This document shows positions 1 to 9,900 of a DNA stretch of 64,000 bases, piece by piece (the first letter of the stretch is position 1; every line of letters begins with the position of its first letter). The DNA is from Cohnella sp. CFH 77786. Lineage in GTDB: Bacteria; Bacillota; Bacilli; Paenibacillales; Paenibacillaceae. Made by a program: the position numbers and the translations under genes. The notes beneath the pieces were generated by a model that saw only the letters and a program-made list of their open reading frames with translations, was not told the DNA's origin and made no database searches. The DNA lies in NCBI RefSeq assembly GCF_019400745.1, contig NZ_WJIB01000001.1, positions 496,001-560,000 of the forward strand. The letters run 5' to 3'.

Positions 1-532
1 CGCTTGCGCGATAACCATGTAATTTTTCAGCATCTGATCGTAATCGGCCTGGTAGTCATCCAGAACAAGGAGAGGAGCGATTCCTTTCAACTGTTCCATC
101 GCTTCCTTGTGCTTGTTGAGATCCACGATAATCAGGTCCGGCTGCAGCGAACTGATCAATTCGATGTTCGGTTCGTAACGGGAGCCGACGGATTTGTAAT
201 CCTTCAATTGGCTTCTTACGGCATCCATGAACAAGCCCGGATCGTCATCGTCGGCGACTCCGACCGGCTGAACGCCAAGCGTCGCGAGCGCGTCGACAAA
301 GCCGAATTCCATCGCGATGATCCGTTCGGGCGCCTTCGCCAGCTCTACGGTTCCGAGCGCGTCTTGGACGGTAATTTTACTTTCATTCGGAGCCGCGACT
401 TCCTGGCCGGCTTGTTGCGGCGAGGCGGTTCCTTCGGACGGATTTTTTGGGGACTGCCCGCAAGCAGCAAGGCCTACGGCCAATACGCTTATTAAGATTA
501 TGCCGAGCGTGTACTTCAAGCCAAGATGCATT
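1..532 (-). CDS. Iron-siderophore ABC transporter substrate-binding lipoprotein (3' end beyond window)
   Basis: The reading frame runs off the left edge, so only the first ~177 codons are visible. The start at 532 has a GGAGG ribosome site just upstream. Residues 1-24 form a lipoprotein signal peptide with lipobox LAAC and acceptor Cys24. A Gly/Ser/Gln-rich linker follows, then a periplasmic-binding-protein fold with the pattern VQDALGTVELAKAPERIIAM near residues 55-75 and PDLIIVD further on, both typical of FecB/FhuD-type ferric siderophore or ferric citrate binding proteins. It should capture the chelate outside the membrane and pass it to an ABC permease, which would lie beyond the edge. 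A Fur-like palindrome directly upstream and an AraC regulator behind it fit an iron-uptake locus. The chelate cannot be told. Confidence 0.85.
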
Positions 533-545
533 TTTCGTTCCTCCA

Positions 546-572
546 TGCAAATGATTATTATTCTCATTTGCA
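546..572. promoter_or_regulatory. Fur-box-like palindrome upstream of the siderophore-binding protein
   Basis: A 27-bp inverted repeat has 9-bp perfect arms, TGCAAATGA at 546-554 and TCATTTGCA at 564-572, around an AT-rich centre. The core TGATTATTATTCTCA resembles the Bacillus Fur consensus TGATAATNATTATCA. It sits 14 bp ahead of the start codon of the iron-siderophore binding protein, where Fur would block transcription when iron is sufficient. Assignment to Fur is by resemblance and context. Confidence 0.7.
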
Positions 573-632
573 TTTTATCGGCCTTTCTCATTCAAAGCCA
601 TATCCAATCTTAAGATCCAACATGTCTTATTT

Positions 633-1436
633 TTAGATTTTGGACAGATACTTCAGAAATTCGGTAGGAGAATATCCCGCCTCTTTCTTGAATACTCGGC
701 TGAAGTGGAAATAATCGCCGAATCCGACTTTATGCGCGATCTCTTTGGCGGATAAGCGGGTGTCCCGAAACATCATCTTCGCTTTTTCGATCCGAATGCG
801 GCGCAAATAATGCATCAAGGTCGTTCCGGTGTGTCTTTTGAAAAGAACGGTGTAATGGCCTTCGCTCATCCCCGCCCGCTCCGCAAGCATGGGAAGGGTA
901 AGTTTCAGCATGTAGTGCTCGTTGATATAGGAAAGAGTCTCCTCGATCGCGGCGGCCGAAGTTCTCCCCGCTTCCTTCAGGCGCGATTCATTCAAAAAAA
1001 TAAACAAGATTCTCTCCAGCATCATGCGCATCCTGGATTGGCGGACTGCTTCCTCCTCCGCCGAATCCGCGCGGATTTGACCGATCGTACGGAGCAGCTC
1101 GTCCAGCATGTAACGAATTTTGGTCTCGCTTAACATGCTGAGAGGACCGTGCAGCGTCCAAGGGCTGTTCTCCGGATAAGTGCGGTAGGCAATCACCACG
1201 TATTCGGCATCCTTCGTTTTCGGAACTTGAATGGAGAACGGTCCGTACAGCGGGTGGCAGGCATACCCTTGAGAACAGACGACTGGTTCGCGGTTTCGGG
1301 CCGAAACGCTAAGATGTCCGTGGCGGACAACGATGAGCGCGTGGAGATCTTCGGCAAGTTCAACGGTTTGAGAATCGTGACTGGAATCGATTCGCTCCAC
1401 AATCGGAATGATGGCAACAAATTGTTGAAAATTCAT
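633..1436 (-). CDS. AraC-family transcriptional regulator
   Basis: This 267-residue protein has a C-terminal AraC/XylS double helix-turn-helix at about residues 165-262, with the diagnostic pattern AKEIAHKVGFGDYFHFSRVFKK in the second HTH. The N-terminal 100 residues look like a cupin-type sensor (LHALIVVRHGHLSVSARN). It lies upstream of, and on the same strand as, an iron-siderophore binding protein. This is a common arrangement in Bacillales, where regulators such as Btr activate uptake in response to the siderophore. The ligand and target are inferred only from context. The start has an AAAGGA ribosome site about 10 nt away. Confidence 0.88.
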   Translation of the reverse strand: MNFQQFVAIIPIVERIDSSHDSQTVELAEDLHALIVVRHGHLSVSARNREPVVCSQGYACHPLYGPFSIQVPKTKDAEYVVIAYRTYPENSPWTLHGPLSMLSETKIRYMLDELLRTIGQIRADSAEEEAVRQSRMRMMLERILFIFLNESRLKEAGRTSAAAIEETLSYINEHYMLKLTLPMLAERAGMSEGHYTVLFKRHTGTTLMHYLRRIRIEKAKMMFRDTRLSAKEIAHKVGFGDYFHFSRVFKKEAGYSPTEFLKYLSKI

Positions 1437-1573
1437 GGAAGTTGATTCCTTTCGCAGGCGGATGAGGCGCCGCCGCTCCTAATGCGTTAGTGACACAGGG
1501 GCCGTGCAATTGGCAAGCCTCTGCGCCCATCCGGAAGATACGAGCTGACATTGGAAAAAGTTTGCATGAAACA

Positions 1574-1616
1574 AATACCGGTTGAGCAGATGGGCTTTCT
1601 CTGCTCATCCGGTATT
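1574..1616 (-). terminator. Rho-independent terminator after the small membrane protein
   Basis: Arms AATACCGG/TGAGCAGA (1574-1590) pair with TCTGCTCA/CCGGTATT (1600-1616), with one T-T mismatch and a 9-nt loop. On the minus strand a T-rich stretch follows. It lies 16 bp past the stop at 1632 and would close the addB-to-1632 transcription unit. Confidence 0.75.
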
Positions 1617-1631
1617 CGTTTTGCGTACTTG

Positions 1632-2240
1632 CTATTTCAACTTGAACGCGGTGTCGATCAACGTACGGCCGGCATCGGCCGCGGGGTCGACCCAGCCCGC
1701 CCCGGCGGCCATGCTGCGGTAACCCGCATCGCCGGTCGGAGGGCGGAAGACGGACAGCTTATCCTTCATCGCCGCCGCCCCGTCGCGGACGGCGGCGAGC
1801 AAGTCCTTCTCGGCCGCGGTCAGCGGCCCTTCATGTTCGGCAACGCCGTATAGGCTGCCGCTTTGTTCGCCCATGATTTTCCCCATCGCTTCGGACAGGG
1901 GTTTGAGCGCCTCTTTGAGCGGCTTGCCGCTCGCCCGGCTCGAAGCTTCCGCCAGCAGCCCGAGCGATACATCCCCCGCCATCGCCGCCTCTCCGAGAAG
2001 CTTCTTGGCGGCGATCCGGTTCGCCGCGGATTCGTCCCGCAGGAGCCTGTCCGCACCCTCGCGAAGGCGATCCGCGAATATTAACGTATAATTATATTGT
2101 TGCGCCAGCCGCTCTCCCGTCTCCTTCGACTCCTTCTGCTGGGCAAGCAGCAGCTTGGAAGCGACGAAAACGAGCAGAATCGCCATGACTGTGAGGATCA
2201 ACAGCAAGACCGGCACCGTATAAGTCCGTTTGCCTTCCAA
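1632..2240 (-). CDS. Conserved hypothetical membrane-anchored protein
   Basis: This 202-residue protein has one N-terminal transmembrane segment at about residues 8-32, followed by an alanine- and leucine-rich helical domain. It has no cysteine cluster or enzymatic motif that I recognise. The start is TTG with a GGGAGG ribosome site. It begins 24 bp after sbcC ends and precedes a terminator, so it is probably the last gene of the addB-addA-sbcD-sbcC unit. A membrane-anchored helical domain could be a signalling or stress protein, but nothing supports a function. Confidence 0.6.
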   Translation of the reverse strand: MEGKRTYTVPVLLLILTVMAILLVFVASKLLLAQQKESKETGERLAQQYNYTLIFADRLREGADRLLRDESAANRIAAKKLLGEAAMAGDVSLGLLAEASSRASGKPLKEALKPLSEAMGKIMGEQSGSLYGVAEHEGPLTAAEKDLLAAVRDGAAAMKDKLSVFRPPTGDAGYRSMAAGAGWVDPAADAGRTLIDTAFKLK

Positions 2241-2264
2241 TTTCTAACCTCCCGGTAACCATCG

Positions 2265-5200
2265 TCACATCGTATCGAAAGTGATTCTGCTGCCCCGTCC
2301 GCCCGGTTCCGCCGGAATGACGTGCAACCTGCGCGGCAGCCGCGCCTGAAGCTCCGGCACGTGGCTGATGACGCCCACCGCCAGGGCGCTGTGCTGCAAT
2401 TTCTCCAAGGACGTGACGACCGTGTCCAGCAATTCCGGATCCAGGGTGCCGAACCCTTCGTCCAGAAAGAAAAACTGCAGCGGATACTTCCCTCTCAGCT
2501 GGATTTGCGCGGACAACGCCAGCGCCAGCGCGAGCGAAGTGAGAAACGTCTCGCCTCCCGACAACGTCGAGACGGGCCGGCGGAGACCGCCGTTCGCGTC
2601 GTCGCGGATGACGAAACCTCCCCCCGCGTCGACCTCCAGCGCGTACCGCCTTCTTGTAAGATAACCCAGCCGCTCTGACGCGGCGATGCTCACTTGTTCC
2701 AATTGTTCCTCCGCGATGTACTCGACAAACGCGTTGCCTCGAAACACCGACTGCAGCTGCGCGATCCGGGACGCTTCCTCCGCCAGGGAAACGCGCCGGC
2801 TCTCGAGCGCCTCCCACCTCTCCCGCCGGGAAGCCAGATCGTCCGCGTCCCTCTCGGCCTTGGCGCATAACGCCAGCGCTTCTTCCGTTTCCCGGCGCAA
2901 GGACTCCGTCAAATGGGCGCTTTGCTCCCATTCGTCCTCCGATACCGGCTCGCCTGCCATCCGTTCCCTCAGCAGCTTGCTTTGTGCGGTCAGCTGCGCG
3001 CAGGACTCGCGGTAAGATTTCACTTCTTCCGCAAGCGGAACCGCCGAATGCAGCTCCGGCAGCAAGCTGCGGAGCTCCTCCTCCCCGGCCAGAACCGAAG
3101 CCTTCAGCCCTTCGGCCAGCCGCCGGGCCGCACGCTCTCTGGCCGACTCGGCCGCTTTGTCCCTCTCGGCTGCGGCGTCCAGCCGCCGCTGCGCCTCCTG
3201 ACGCTCCCGGTCGGTCTGTTCGGCACTGGATTGGGTACGCGCCGCCTCGGCGCGCAAGCGCTCCAGCTCCTCCTTCGTATTGGCCGCAAGGACGGAGGCC
3301 GGCTCTCCTCCGGTCATCTCGCGCAATCGGCTTTCGGCCGCAGCCAGCGAGACGGCGGCGCTCTCCGCGCGAGCCCTCGCTTCGGCCGCCTTCAAGGACA
3401 CCTCGTGTCCGCCGCGTTCGGTCTCCCTCCGCTTCCGCTCCTGCTCCTCCAGGAAGCCGACGCTTATGTCCAGCCGTTCCCGAAGCTCCCGCGCTTCCTT
3501 GTCCGCGGCGGCCGCTTCCTCGGCCGCGAGGTGAACGTCTTCGGGAAACCATTCCGGGAACTCCCGCTTCCAGGCAGCCAACAGCTCTTCCGCCTGAGAT
3601 GCGAGTTTGCGTCCGCGGGCTTCCGCCTGATCGGCCAGGTTCGCGGCGGCAGCCGCGGCTTCCCCGGCTTGGGACGCTTCCCGGGCGAAATCGCCCCATC
3701 GGCTTTCCCAGCTGTCGCATCGTGCGGAAAGCTCCCGGAGCCGTTCCGCTAGGATGGCCCAGCGCCGTTCCCAAGCTTCCGGATCCGTCGCGGGCGGGCT
3801 CGGCTCCGCGTCCGTCGCCGCCGGCGCCGCTTCCGCCCGGGCGGGCCCGTTCGCTTCGGCACTCTCCAAGCTGGAGCGGCTCAGCCATTCAGCCAGCCGG
3901 TTCCGGTACCATTCGGCGCGTTCGGACCCGCTTCGGGCTTCCTGCTCGAGTTGCCCCACACGCTGGACCGCAACGGCGATCGCCGCCGATTCGTCCGCGA
4001 AGGATGCCGAATCCCCGGATTCTTCCCGGGTATTCGCCGGATGCGGATGGGAGGCGGAACCGCAAACGGGACAAGGCTCCCCGTCCGCCAGCTGCTCCGC
4101 GAGCAGGTGCGCCAGACGCCGCCTTTCGGTTTCCCGTTCGCGAAGCTTCAACCCTTCCGCGACAGCGGCGGCTTCCTCTGCGCTTCGCGCCGCATCGCTC
4201 CGAAACCGCCGAAGCTCCGTAAGCACGCCGGACCACCAGGCTTGCAGCATCCGCCCTTCCGAGGAGGCCTCCGCCACCGCCGCCTCCGCATTCGCTTTGC
4301 GGACTTCCGCTGCGGCCGCGCGTTCGGCGGCAACCCGCCGCTCTTGCTCCGCCTCCTCGCCTTGAACCCGCAATGCGGCCCACTGCTCCCTGCGGGAGAG
4401 CGCCGTCTGCAGCCGGCCGTGGCGTTCCGCAATGGGCAGAAGAGCCGCGAGCTGCTCTTTCAACGCGGCTTGCTTCGCCTTGCCGCGCGTCAGGATGTCC
4501 TCCTGCTCGGCCAAGGCGGAAGCGAGCCGGGCGGCCTGCGCTTCCAAGCCGGCCAGCTCTTCCGCCAGCGCGGCACGCTGACGGGCCCATTCGTCACGTT
4601 CCCGTTCCGTCTGCATCGCTTGCTCCAGCCGTTCCAGCCGGACGAGCAGCTCCGGCTCCCTCCGTCCGGCTTCCTCCCGGGCGAGCGCCCAATCCCGGGC
4701 TGCTTGTTCGGCCGCGGCGGCTTGGACCGCCAATGCCGCAATCGCTGCGTCCTTCGCGGCGCGGGCGAGCCTCGCTTCCGCTTCCGCTTCGTCCGCGTCG
4801 CGCATCGCGGGCGCGAGCTCCGCCGCTTTGGAGAGGCGCTCCAAACGCCTCTCCTTCCCGGCCATCTCTTCCGACCGTTCGGCCAAACGCGCCAGCTGGT
4901 CTTCGATCCGCTTGAGCTCGGCGTCCCGTTCCCTTCTTCGGACCAACTCGGCGTGCCTCTCCTCCGCTTCCGCCAAGCGCTGCCGGAACGTTGCCGCGGC
5001 TTCCCGCGCCTCCGCGAGCCGGGCGGCTGCCGCCTGCAGCGTCTCCGGCGAAGCGTCGCCCAACCCTTGCTGCTCCGCTTCCGTTTCCTTCAGCGACAGC
5101 TTCGTCCGGTCCGCCCGCTGGCTCAGCCGTGCGGCGAGCGCATCCCCGTACCGTTCCAGGCGGAACAGCCGCTGCAGCATCGACCGACGGTCCTTGCCGG

Positions 5201-5687
5201 CGAGCGTCAGGAATTCGGCGAACTTGCCCTGGGGGAGCACGACGGCGCGCGTGAAGTCGGGCATCGACAAGCCGATCAGCCGTTCGACGGCGTCATCGAC
5301 CTCATTCTGCTTGTCGGCGAGGACCCTGTCCCCTTCCGGCAACACCTGCACGAGGCGGCAGATGGCACCGTGAACGGCCGTGTCTCCCGCCCGCTTGTAC
5401 TGCCGCTCGACGCGGTACCGCTCCGTTTCCCCCGCGCCCGACAGCTCGAACGCGAAAGACACCGACAGCTTGTTTTCCGCGCCGTTCATGATCCCCTGCG
5501 TTCCTTTGAACGCCCTTTCCACCTTCCCGTAGAGAGCCAGCGTCATCGCGTCGAGAATGGACGACTTGCCGCTGCCGGTCGGTCCGAAGATGCCGAACAC
5601 GCCGCCCTGGCACAGCCGTTCGAAATCGACCGTTTGCGTTTCCCGGTAGCTCTGAAGACCCGCGATGTCGAGCCGGATCGGCTTCAT
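2265..5687 (-). CDS. sbcC: Exonuclease subunit SbcC (Rad50-like SMC ATPase)
   Basis: SbcC is the ATPase and coiled-coil arm of SbcCD, an ATP-dependent nuclease that cuts hairpins and blocked double-strand ends. The 1140-residue protein has Walker A GPTGSGKS at residues 35-42, long Ala/Glu/Arg-rich coiled coils, a zinc hook CPVC near residue 540 that dimerises two molecules, the ABC signature STLSGGE, and Walker B FFFLDEGFGTLD near residue 1075. The start at 5687 overlaps the sbcD stop by ATGA, which rules out a 126-residue longer frame. The coiled-coil part is extremely GC-rich, so long antisense frames across it are composition artefacts. Confidence 0.97.
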   Translation of the reverse strand: MKPIRLDIAGLQSYRETQTVDFERLCQGGVFGIFGPTGSGKSSILDAMTLALYGKVERAFKGTQGIMNGAENKLSVSFAFELSGAGETERYRVERQYKRAGDTAVHGAICRLVQVLPEGDRVLADKQNEVDDAVERLIGLSMPDFTRAVVLPQGKFAEFLTLAGKDRRSMLQRLFRLERYGDALAARLSQRADRTKLSLKETEAEQQGLGDASPETLQAAAARLAEAREAAATFRQRLAEAEERHAELVRRRERDAELKRIEDQLARLAERSEEMAGKERRLERLSKAAELAPAMRDADEAEAEARLARAAKDAAIAALAVQAAAAEQAARDWALAREEAGRREPELLVRLERLEQAMQTERERDEWARQRAALAEELAGLEAQAARLASALAEQEDILTRGKAKQAALKEQLAALLPIAERHGRLQTALSRREQWAALRVQGEEAEQERRVAAERAAAAEVRKANAEAAVAEASSEGRMLQAWWSGVLTELRRFRSDAARSAEEAAAVAEGLKLRERETERRRLAHLLAEQLADGEPCPVCGSASHPHPANTREESGDSASFADESAAIAVAVQRVGQLEQEARSGSERAEWYRNRLAEWLSRSSLESAEANGPARAEAAPAATDAEPSPPATDPEAWERRWAILAERLRELSARCDSWESRWGDFAREASQAGEAAAAAANLADQAEARGRKLASQAEELLAAWKREFPEWFPEDVHLAAEEAAAADKEARELRERLDISVGFLEEQERKRRETERGGHEVSLKAAEARARAESAAVSLAAAESRLREMTGGEPASVLAANTKEELERLRAEAARTQSSAEQTDRERQEAQRRLDAAAERDKAAESARERAARRLAEGLKASVLAGEEELRSLLPELHSAVPLAEEVKSYRESCAQLTAQSKLLRERMAGEPVSEDEWEQSAHLTESLRRETEEALALCAKAERDADDLASRRERWEALESRRVSLAEEASRIAQLQSVFRGNAFVEYIAEEQLEQVSIAASERLGYLTRRRYALEVDAGGGFVIRDDANGGLRRPVSTLSGGETFLTSLALALALSAQIQLRGKYPLQFFFLDEGFGTLDPELLDTVVTSLEKLQHSALAVGVISHVPELQARLPRRLHVIPAEPGGRGSRITFDTM

Positions 5688-6901
5688 GTCCCGGACGCCT
5701 CCTTCCCGTACCCGGCTTCGCCTGCGGTATCGGCTTCCGCCTCTTCCCCGAGCAGCTCCAGGAACAGCCGCACGAGGGCGTCGTCCGCTTCGGCTCCGTT
5801 GTTCTGCCGGCGGTAAAACCGGCGGAACAGCTCGTCCGGCGGCACCGATCCCCGCGCGCGGTCTTCCCGGCTGTCCGACTCGCCGGTCCTGCCTGAATAG
5901 ATCGGCCGAATTTGCACCAGTCCCTCCCGGGAAGCGCGGAGCGCCGCGATCTGCTCCATGGTGAGCGCCTCGGTGAGCGACAATTCCAGCTCGATCCAAG
6001 CGTTCGCGTCCCGCCCCTCGTCCAGCCAGCGATGCACCTCGGCGAGCCCGCCCCCGCATTTCCACTGGACCAGGGGACGCCCGCAGCTCAAGAACAGCTC
6101 CTTCGGCTGCACGACCGCCCCCGGCGCGGCTTCGAACACGACGACCGACTTCGCCTGGCCGGCCTCGGAGAAGCTGTACGCGAGCGGCGACCCGCTGTAG
6201 CGCACCGTCTCGTCCCCGTCCACCCGCTGCGGGCGGTGCAAATGCCCGAGCGCCGTATATTGCTGGCCGACCCTCAGCGCGGACGGATGCACGGTATAAG
6301 CGCCTCCGACCTGAATCGGGCGCTCCGATTCGGATTCGTTTCCGCCCAGCAGGTACAAATGGCTCATCGCCAAATTCACCGTGTCCGGCCGGTAAGATTC
6401 GGACATGGCGCGCATGAGCCGGCCGACCCGGTCGGAATAGGCGGACCGGAGCCCTTCCTCGTCCAGGGTCGCATGAAGCAGCTCGTTCAACCGCGCCTCC
6501 GACGGATAAGGCAGCGCGGCAATGACCGCCGTCTCGCCCGTTCTCGGGACCGTCACGGAAATCGGTACATCCTGCGGCATGCCGATCATCGACACTCCGT
6601 GGCGGGCGGCCAGCGGCGTCGCGGCCGCGACCCGGTCCGGATGGTCGTGGTTGCCCGCGATGACGGCGACCGCGCGCCTGCCGTTATCGGACAGCCGAGC
6701 CAGCGCGTCGTAGTATAGGCTTTCGGCCGCCGCGGGCGGATTCACCGAATCGTAGACGTCCCCCGCGATCAGCACGAGGTCGATGCCCTCTTCGCGGACG
6801 ATGCCGGCCAGCTGATCGAGAAAATCCTCCTGCTCGGCGAGCCGGCTTCGGCCTTCCAGCGTCCGCCCGAGATGCCAATCAGCCGTATGCAACACGCGCA
6901 T
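5684..6901 (-). CDS. sbcD: Exonuclease subunit SbcD (Mre11-like phosphoesterase)
   Basis: SbcD is the Mn2+-dependent nuclease subunit that pairs with SbcC. The 405-residue protein starts MRVLHTADWHLG (first metal-binding Asp and His), then shows GDVYDSVNPP and GNHDHPDRV, the calcineurin-type metallophosphoesterase motifs. A strong AGGAGGAGG ribosome site precedes the start at 6901, which removes a 91-residue spurious extension. It sits between addA and sbcC, so two double-strand-break nucleases are probably co-transcribed. Confidence 0.97.
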   Translation of the reverse strand: MRVLHTADWHLGRTLEGRSRLAEQEDFLDQLAGIVREEGIDLVLIAGDVYDSVNPPAAAESLYYDALARLSDNGRRAVAVIAGNHDHPDRVAAATPLAARHGVSMIGMPQDVPISVTVPRTGETAVIAALPYPSEARLNELLHATLDEEGLRSAYSDRVGRLMRAMSESYRPDTVNLAMSHLYLLGGNESESERPIQVGGAYTVHPSALRVGQQYTALGHLHRPQRVDGDETVRYSGSPLAYSFSEAGQAKSVVVFEAAPGAVVQPKELFLSCGRPLVQWKCGGGLAEVHRWLDEGRDANAWIELELSLTEALTMEQIAALRASREGLVQIRPIYSGRTGESDSREDRARGSVPPDELFRRFYRRQNNGAEADDALVRLFLELLGEEAEADTAGEAGYGKEASGT

Positions 6902-6929
6902 TCCCGATTCCTCCTCCTTTCCATGCCGG

Positions 6930-9900
6930 CTACCAAAGCCGGACCTCGTGACCCCCGTCGAAGAAATAGACGTACGCTTCCCGGACCGGGCGGCCCAGAA
7001 TGCCGGCGACGGCTTCTCCGTACTTGCCGACCTGGAAACGATGCTTCTCCGCCGCGTCTTCCGGGTTTCGTCCCTTGAGCGCGTCCGTTTTGTAATCGAG
7101 CAGCACGAGCCCGTCCGCTTCCGCGAACAAGCAGTCGACGACCCCCTGGATGATGACCGTCTCCTCCGCGTCAACGCCGCTCAAACCCGCATAGACGTCG
7201 CCCGCCTGGATTCCGTAAGTAAAAGGAACTTCCCTCCACAGCCGGTCCGCCCGGCACATCCGCCCGTAAAGCTCGGTCCCGCAAAATGCGGCAATCTCCC
7301 CGGGATCGATCGAATCCCGTTGTTCCGGCGTCAGCAGAAAGCGTTCCGTCATCCGGTGCAGCAGCTCCGCAATGTCGGAGCTCCCGATACCCGCCCGGAG
7401 CGGAAGGTGCTGCATGACCAAATGGAAAACCGTGCCCCGTTCCGCCGGGGTCATTTTCGTTTCGGACAGGAACCTAGGACGCCTCAGCCGGTAAGTAAGG
7501 ACCGGAGAAGATGAGCCGGCGGCGTCAAGAGCCGGCTCCCCGCTCTCCGCTTCCGCCCTGTCGTCCGCGCCGCCCGGCGTTTCCTCGTCCAGCCAAGCCA
7601 AGGCGGCTGCCGCCTCTTCCTCCGACAGCCGTTTCTTCCATGCGGTGATCGAGGTTTTGGCCGCCACCTTCGCGGCATTCTCGTGCGGATAGCGCCAGGA
7701 CAGGACGGAGCGGATCCGCCGGCCCGCGGGCGTTTCGGCCGTATCCGCCCTTTCCCCCCGCAGGACGGCCTCCCATACCCCTTCGTCGACGGGCTCGTCT
7801 TGCCGGGCCGCCGCCGCTTGCCGGGTGTAGACGGAGGCCGGCACGATCCGGCAGGACCACGGCAGCACGTCCGAAACGGACGGATTCGGGGCACGATCCG
7901 CCGGGGAACCGCCGCCTTCCTCACCCGGTCGCACGTTCCAGGCCGAACCGGCCAGCACGGCGGCGGGCCCCAGCCAATCCAAATAGCGCGCCGCCGCCGC
8001 GACCGAATGGTCGGGCAGCGCTTCGTCCGCCATGGACGCCGTTTCGCGCCACTTGTCCCATTGTTTCGCGGCATCCTTTACCGTCCCGATCAGGAACAGC
8101 TTTTCCTTGGGACGGGTAAGCGCCACGTACAGCACCCGCATCTCCTCCGCCAGCATTTCGGCGGCGAGCCGGCGGCGAATCGCGAGCTGCGGCAGCGTGG
8201 GGTAGGTGACCCGCGTATCCGTTTCGACCATTCTCGGCCCGAAGCCCAACGTTTTGTGCTTCAGGAACATGCCGTTCAGATCTCTCCGGTTGAACCCGCG
8301 ACCCATGCCGGCCGCGAACACGACGGGAAACTCCAGCCCTTTGCTCTTATGGATCGAGACGATCCGGACGACGTTCTCCCCTTCGCCGAGGGCGCGGGCC
8401 GCTCCCAGATCGGAGCCGGTCTCCCGCATCCGCCCCAGAAAGCGCAGAAAACGGAACAGCCCCCGGAATCGTGACGATTGCTCGTAGCTGCGAGACCGGT
8501 CGACGAGCGCCCGAAGATTGGCCTGCCTTTGCGTGCCGCCGGGCATTCCGCCCACGAAATCGTAATACCCCGTCTCGCGGTACAACGTCCACAGCAGCTC
8601 CTGCAGCGGCTCCCTCCTCGCGAGATCCCGCCACTCCGACAGATTGGCGACAAACGCGGAGACGGAAGCCCGAAGCGCTTCGGGCAGCGATTCGTTCTTC
8701 GCCGCCGCGACCACCGCGTCCCAGAATTCCCCGTTCCGGTCGCACAGCCGGATCCGCGCCAGCTCGTCGGCGGTCAGGCCGACGATCGGCGAACGAAGCA
8801 CCCCGGCGAGCGGGATGTCCTGGCGGGGGTTGTCGATGATCGAGAGAAGCGACAGCATGACGTCGACCTCGGTCGCCGAGAAGTAGCCGGTCGCCAAATC
8901 CGCGTAAGCGGGAATGCCGGCCGCCTTCAATTCCTCCAGGTAGATCGGGGCCATGACGCTCGTTGCCCGGAGCAGGATGACGATGTCCCGGTACTGGACC
9001 GGGCGGTACAACCCGCTTCTGCCGTCGTACACCGCGAAAGGCGGTTCGCCGGTTCCTGCATTCCCCATGAGGCGGCGGATTTCCGTTGCGACGCAGCGGG
9101 CTTCCAACTGCGCGGACTCCAGATCCTCGCCGCCCGGATCGGCGCCTTCCGGACTGTCTTCTCCGGTTTCCCCGTTCGGGCCTTCCGGCGCGTTCCCGGC
9201 CGTTTCCGCCCCGGAGGGCGATTCGGAGGCATCGTCCGCGGACCCGGTTCCCGCCGAGTCGAGCACGATCATTTCGACTCCCCATCCGTTCGGCGCGTCC
9301 GGATGGGCCGCCTCCGTCCCGCCCCCCGGTTCCGTATCGGGGTATCCTTGTCCGTATACGAGCTCCGCGCTGCGGTCGTACGTCATTTCCCCGACGGGCT
9401 CCCGCATGATCAGCCGGAAGACGTGGTTGACCGCGTCCAGCACTTGCCTGCGGCTGCGGAAGTTGCGGGCCAAGTCGATGCGCAGGCCTTCGGGCGATTC
9501 GGCGTTCTCCAGTCCCGGGTGCCAAATGTCGTACGTTTTGTATTTCGCCATGAACAATCCCGGCTCCGCGAGCCGGAACCGGTAAATGCTCTGCTTCACG
9601 TCGCCGACCATGAACACGTTGCCGGGGTCCGTCCGGGCGATCAGCGAGACGATCGCTTCCTGGACCTCGTTCGTATCCTGGTATTCGTCCAAATAGATCT
9701 CGGCGAACCGCTTGCGGTAATCCTCCGCCGCATCGGACGGAACGCTCCGCTGCGGCGTTGAAGCCGGGTCCCGCAATATCCGCAGCGCGTAATGCTCGAG
9801 GTCCCCGAAATCGAGCAAACCCTTGGCGCGTTTCGCCGCTTCGTACCGTTCTCCGAACCGGATGGCCAGATCCGCGAGCGCCTCCATGTCTGGCGCCAGC

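Noticed and set aside
2913..5816. Long plus-strand frames opposite sbcC, and similar ones opposite addA, addB, dnaK and mutS2
   Set aside because: They are antisense frames kept open by high GC in real genes; no ribosome sites, compositionally Arg/Pro-rich, no domains.
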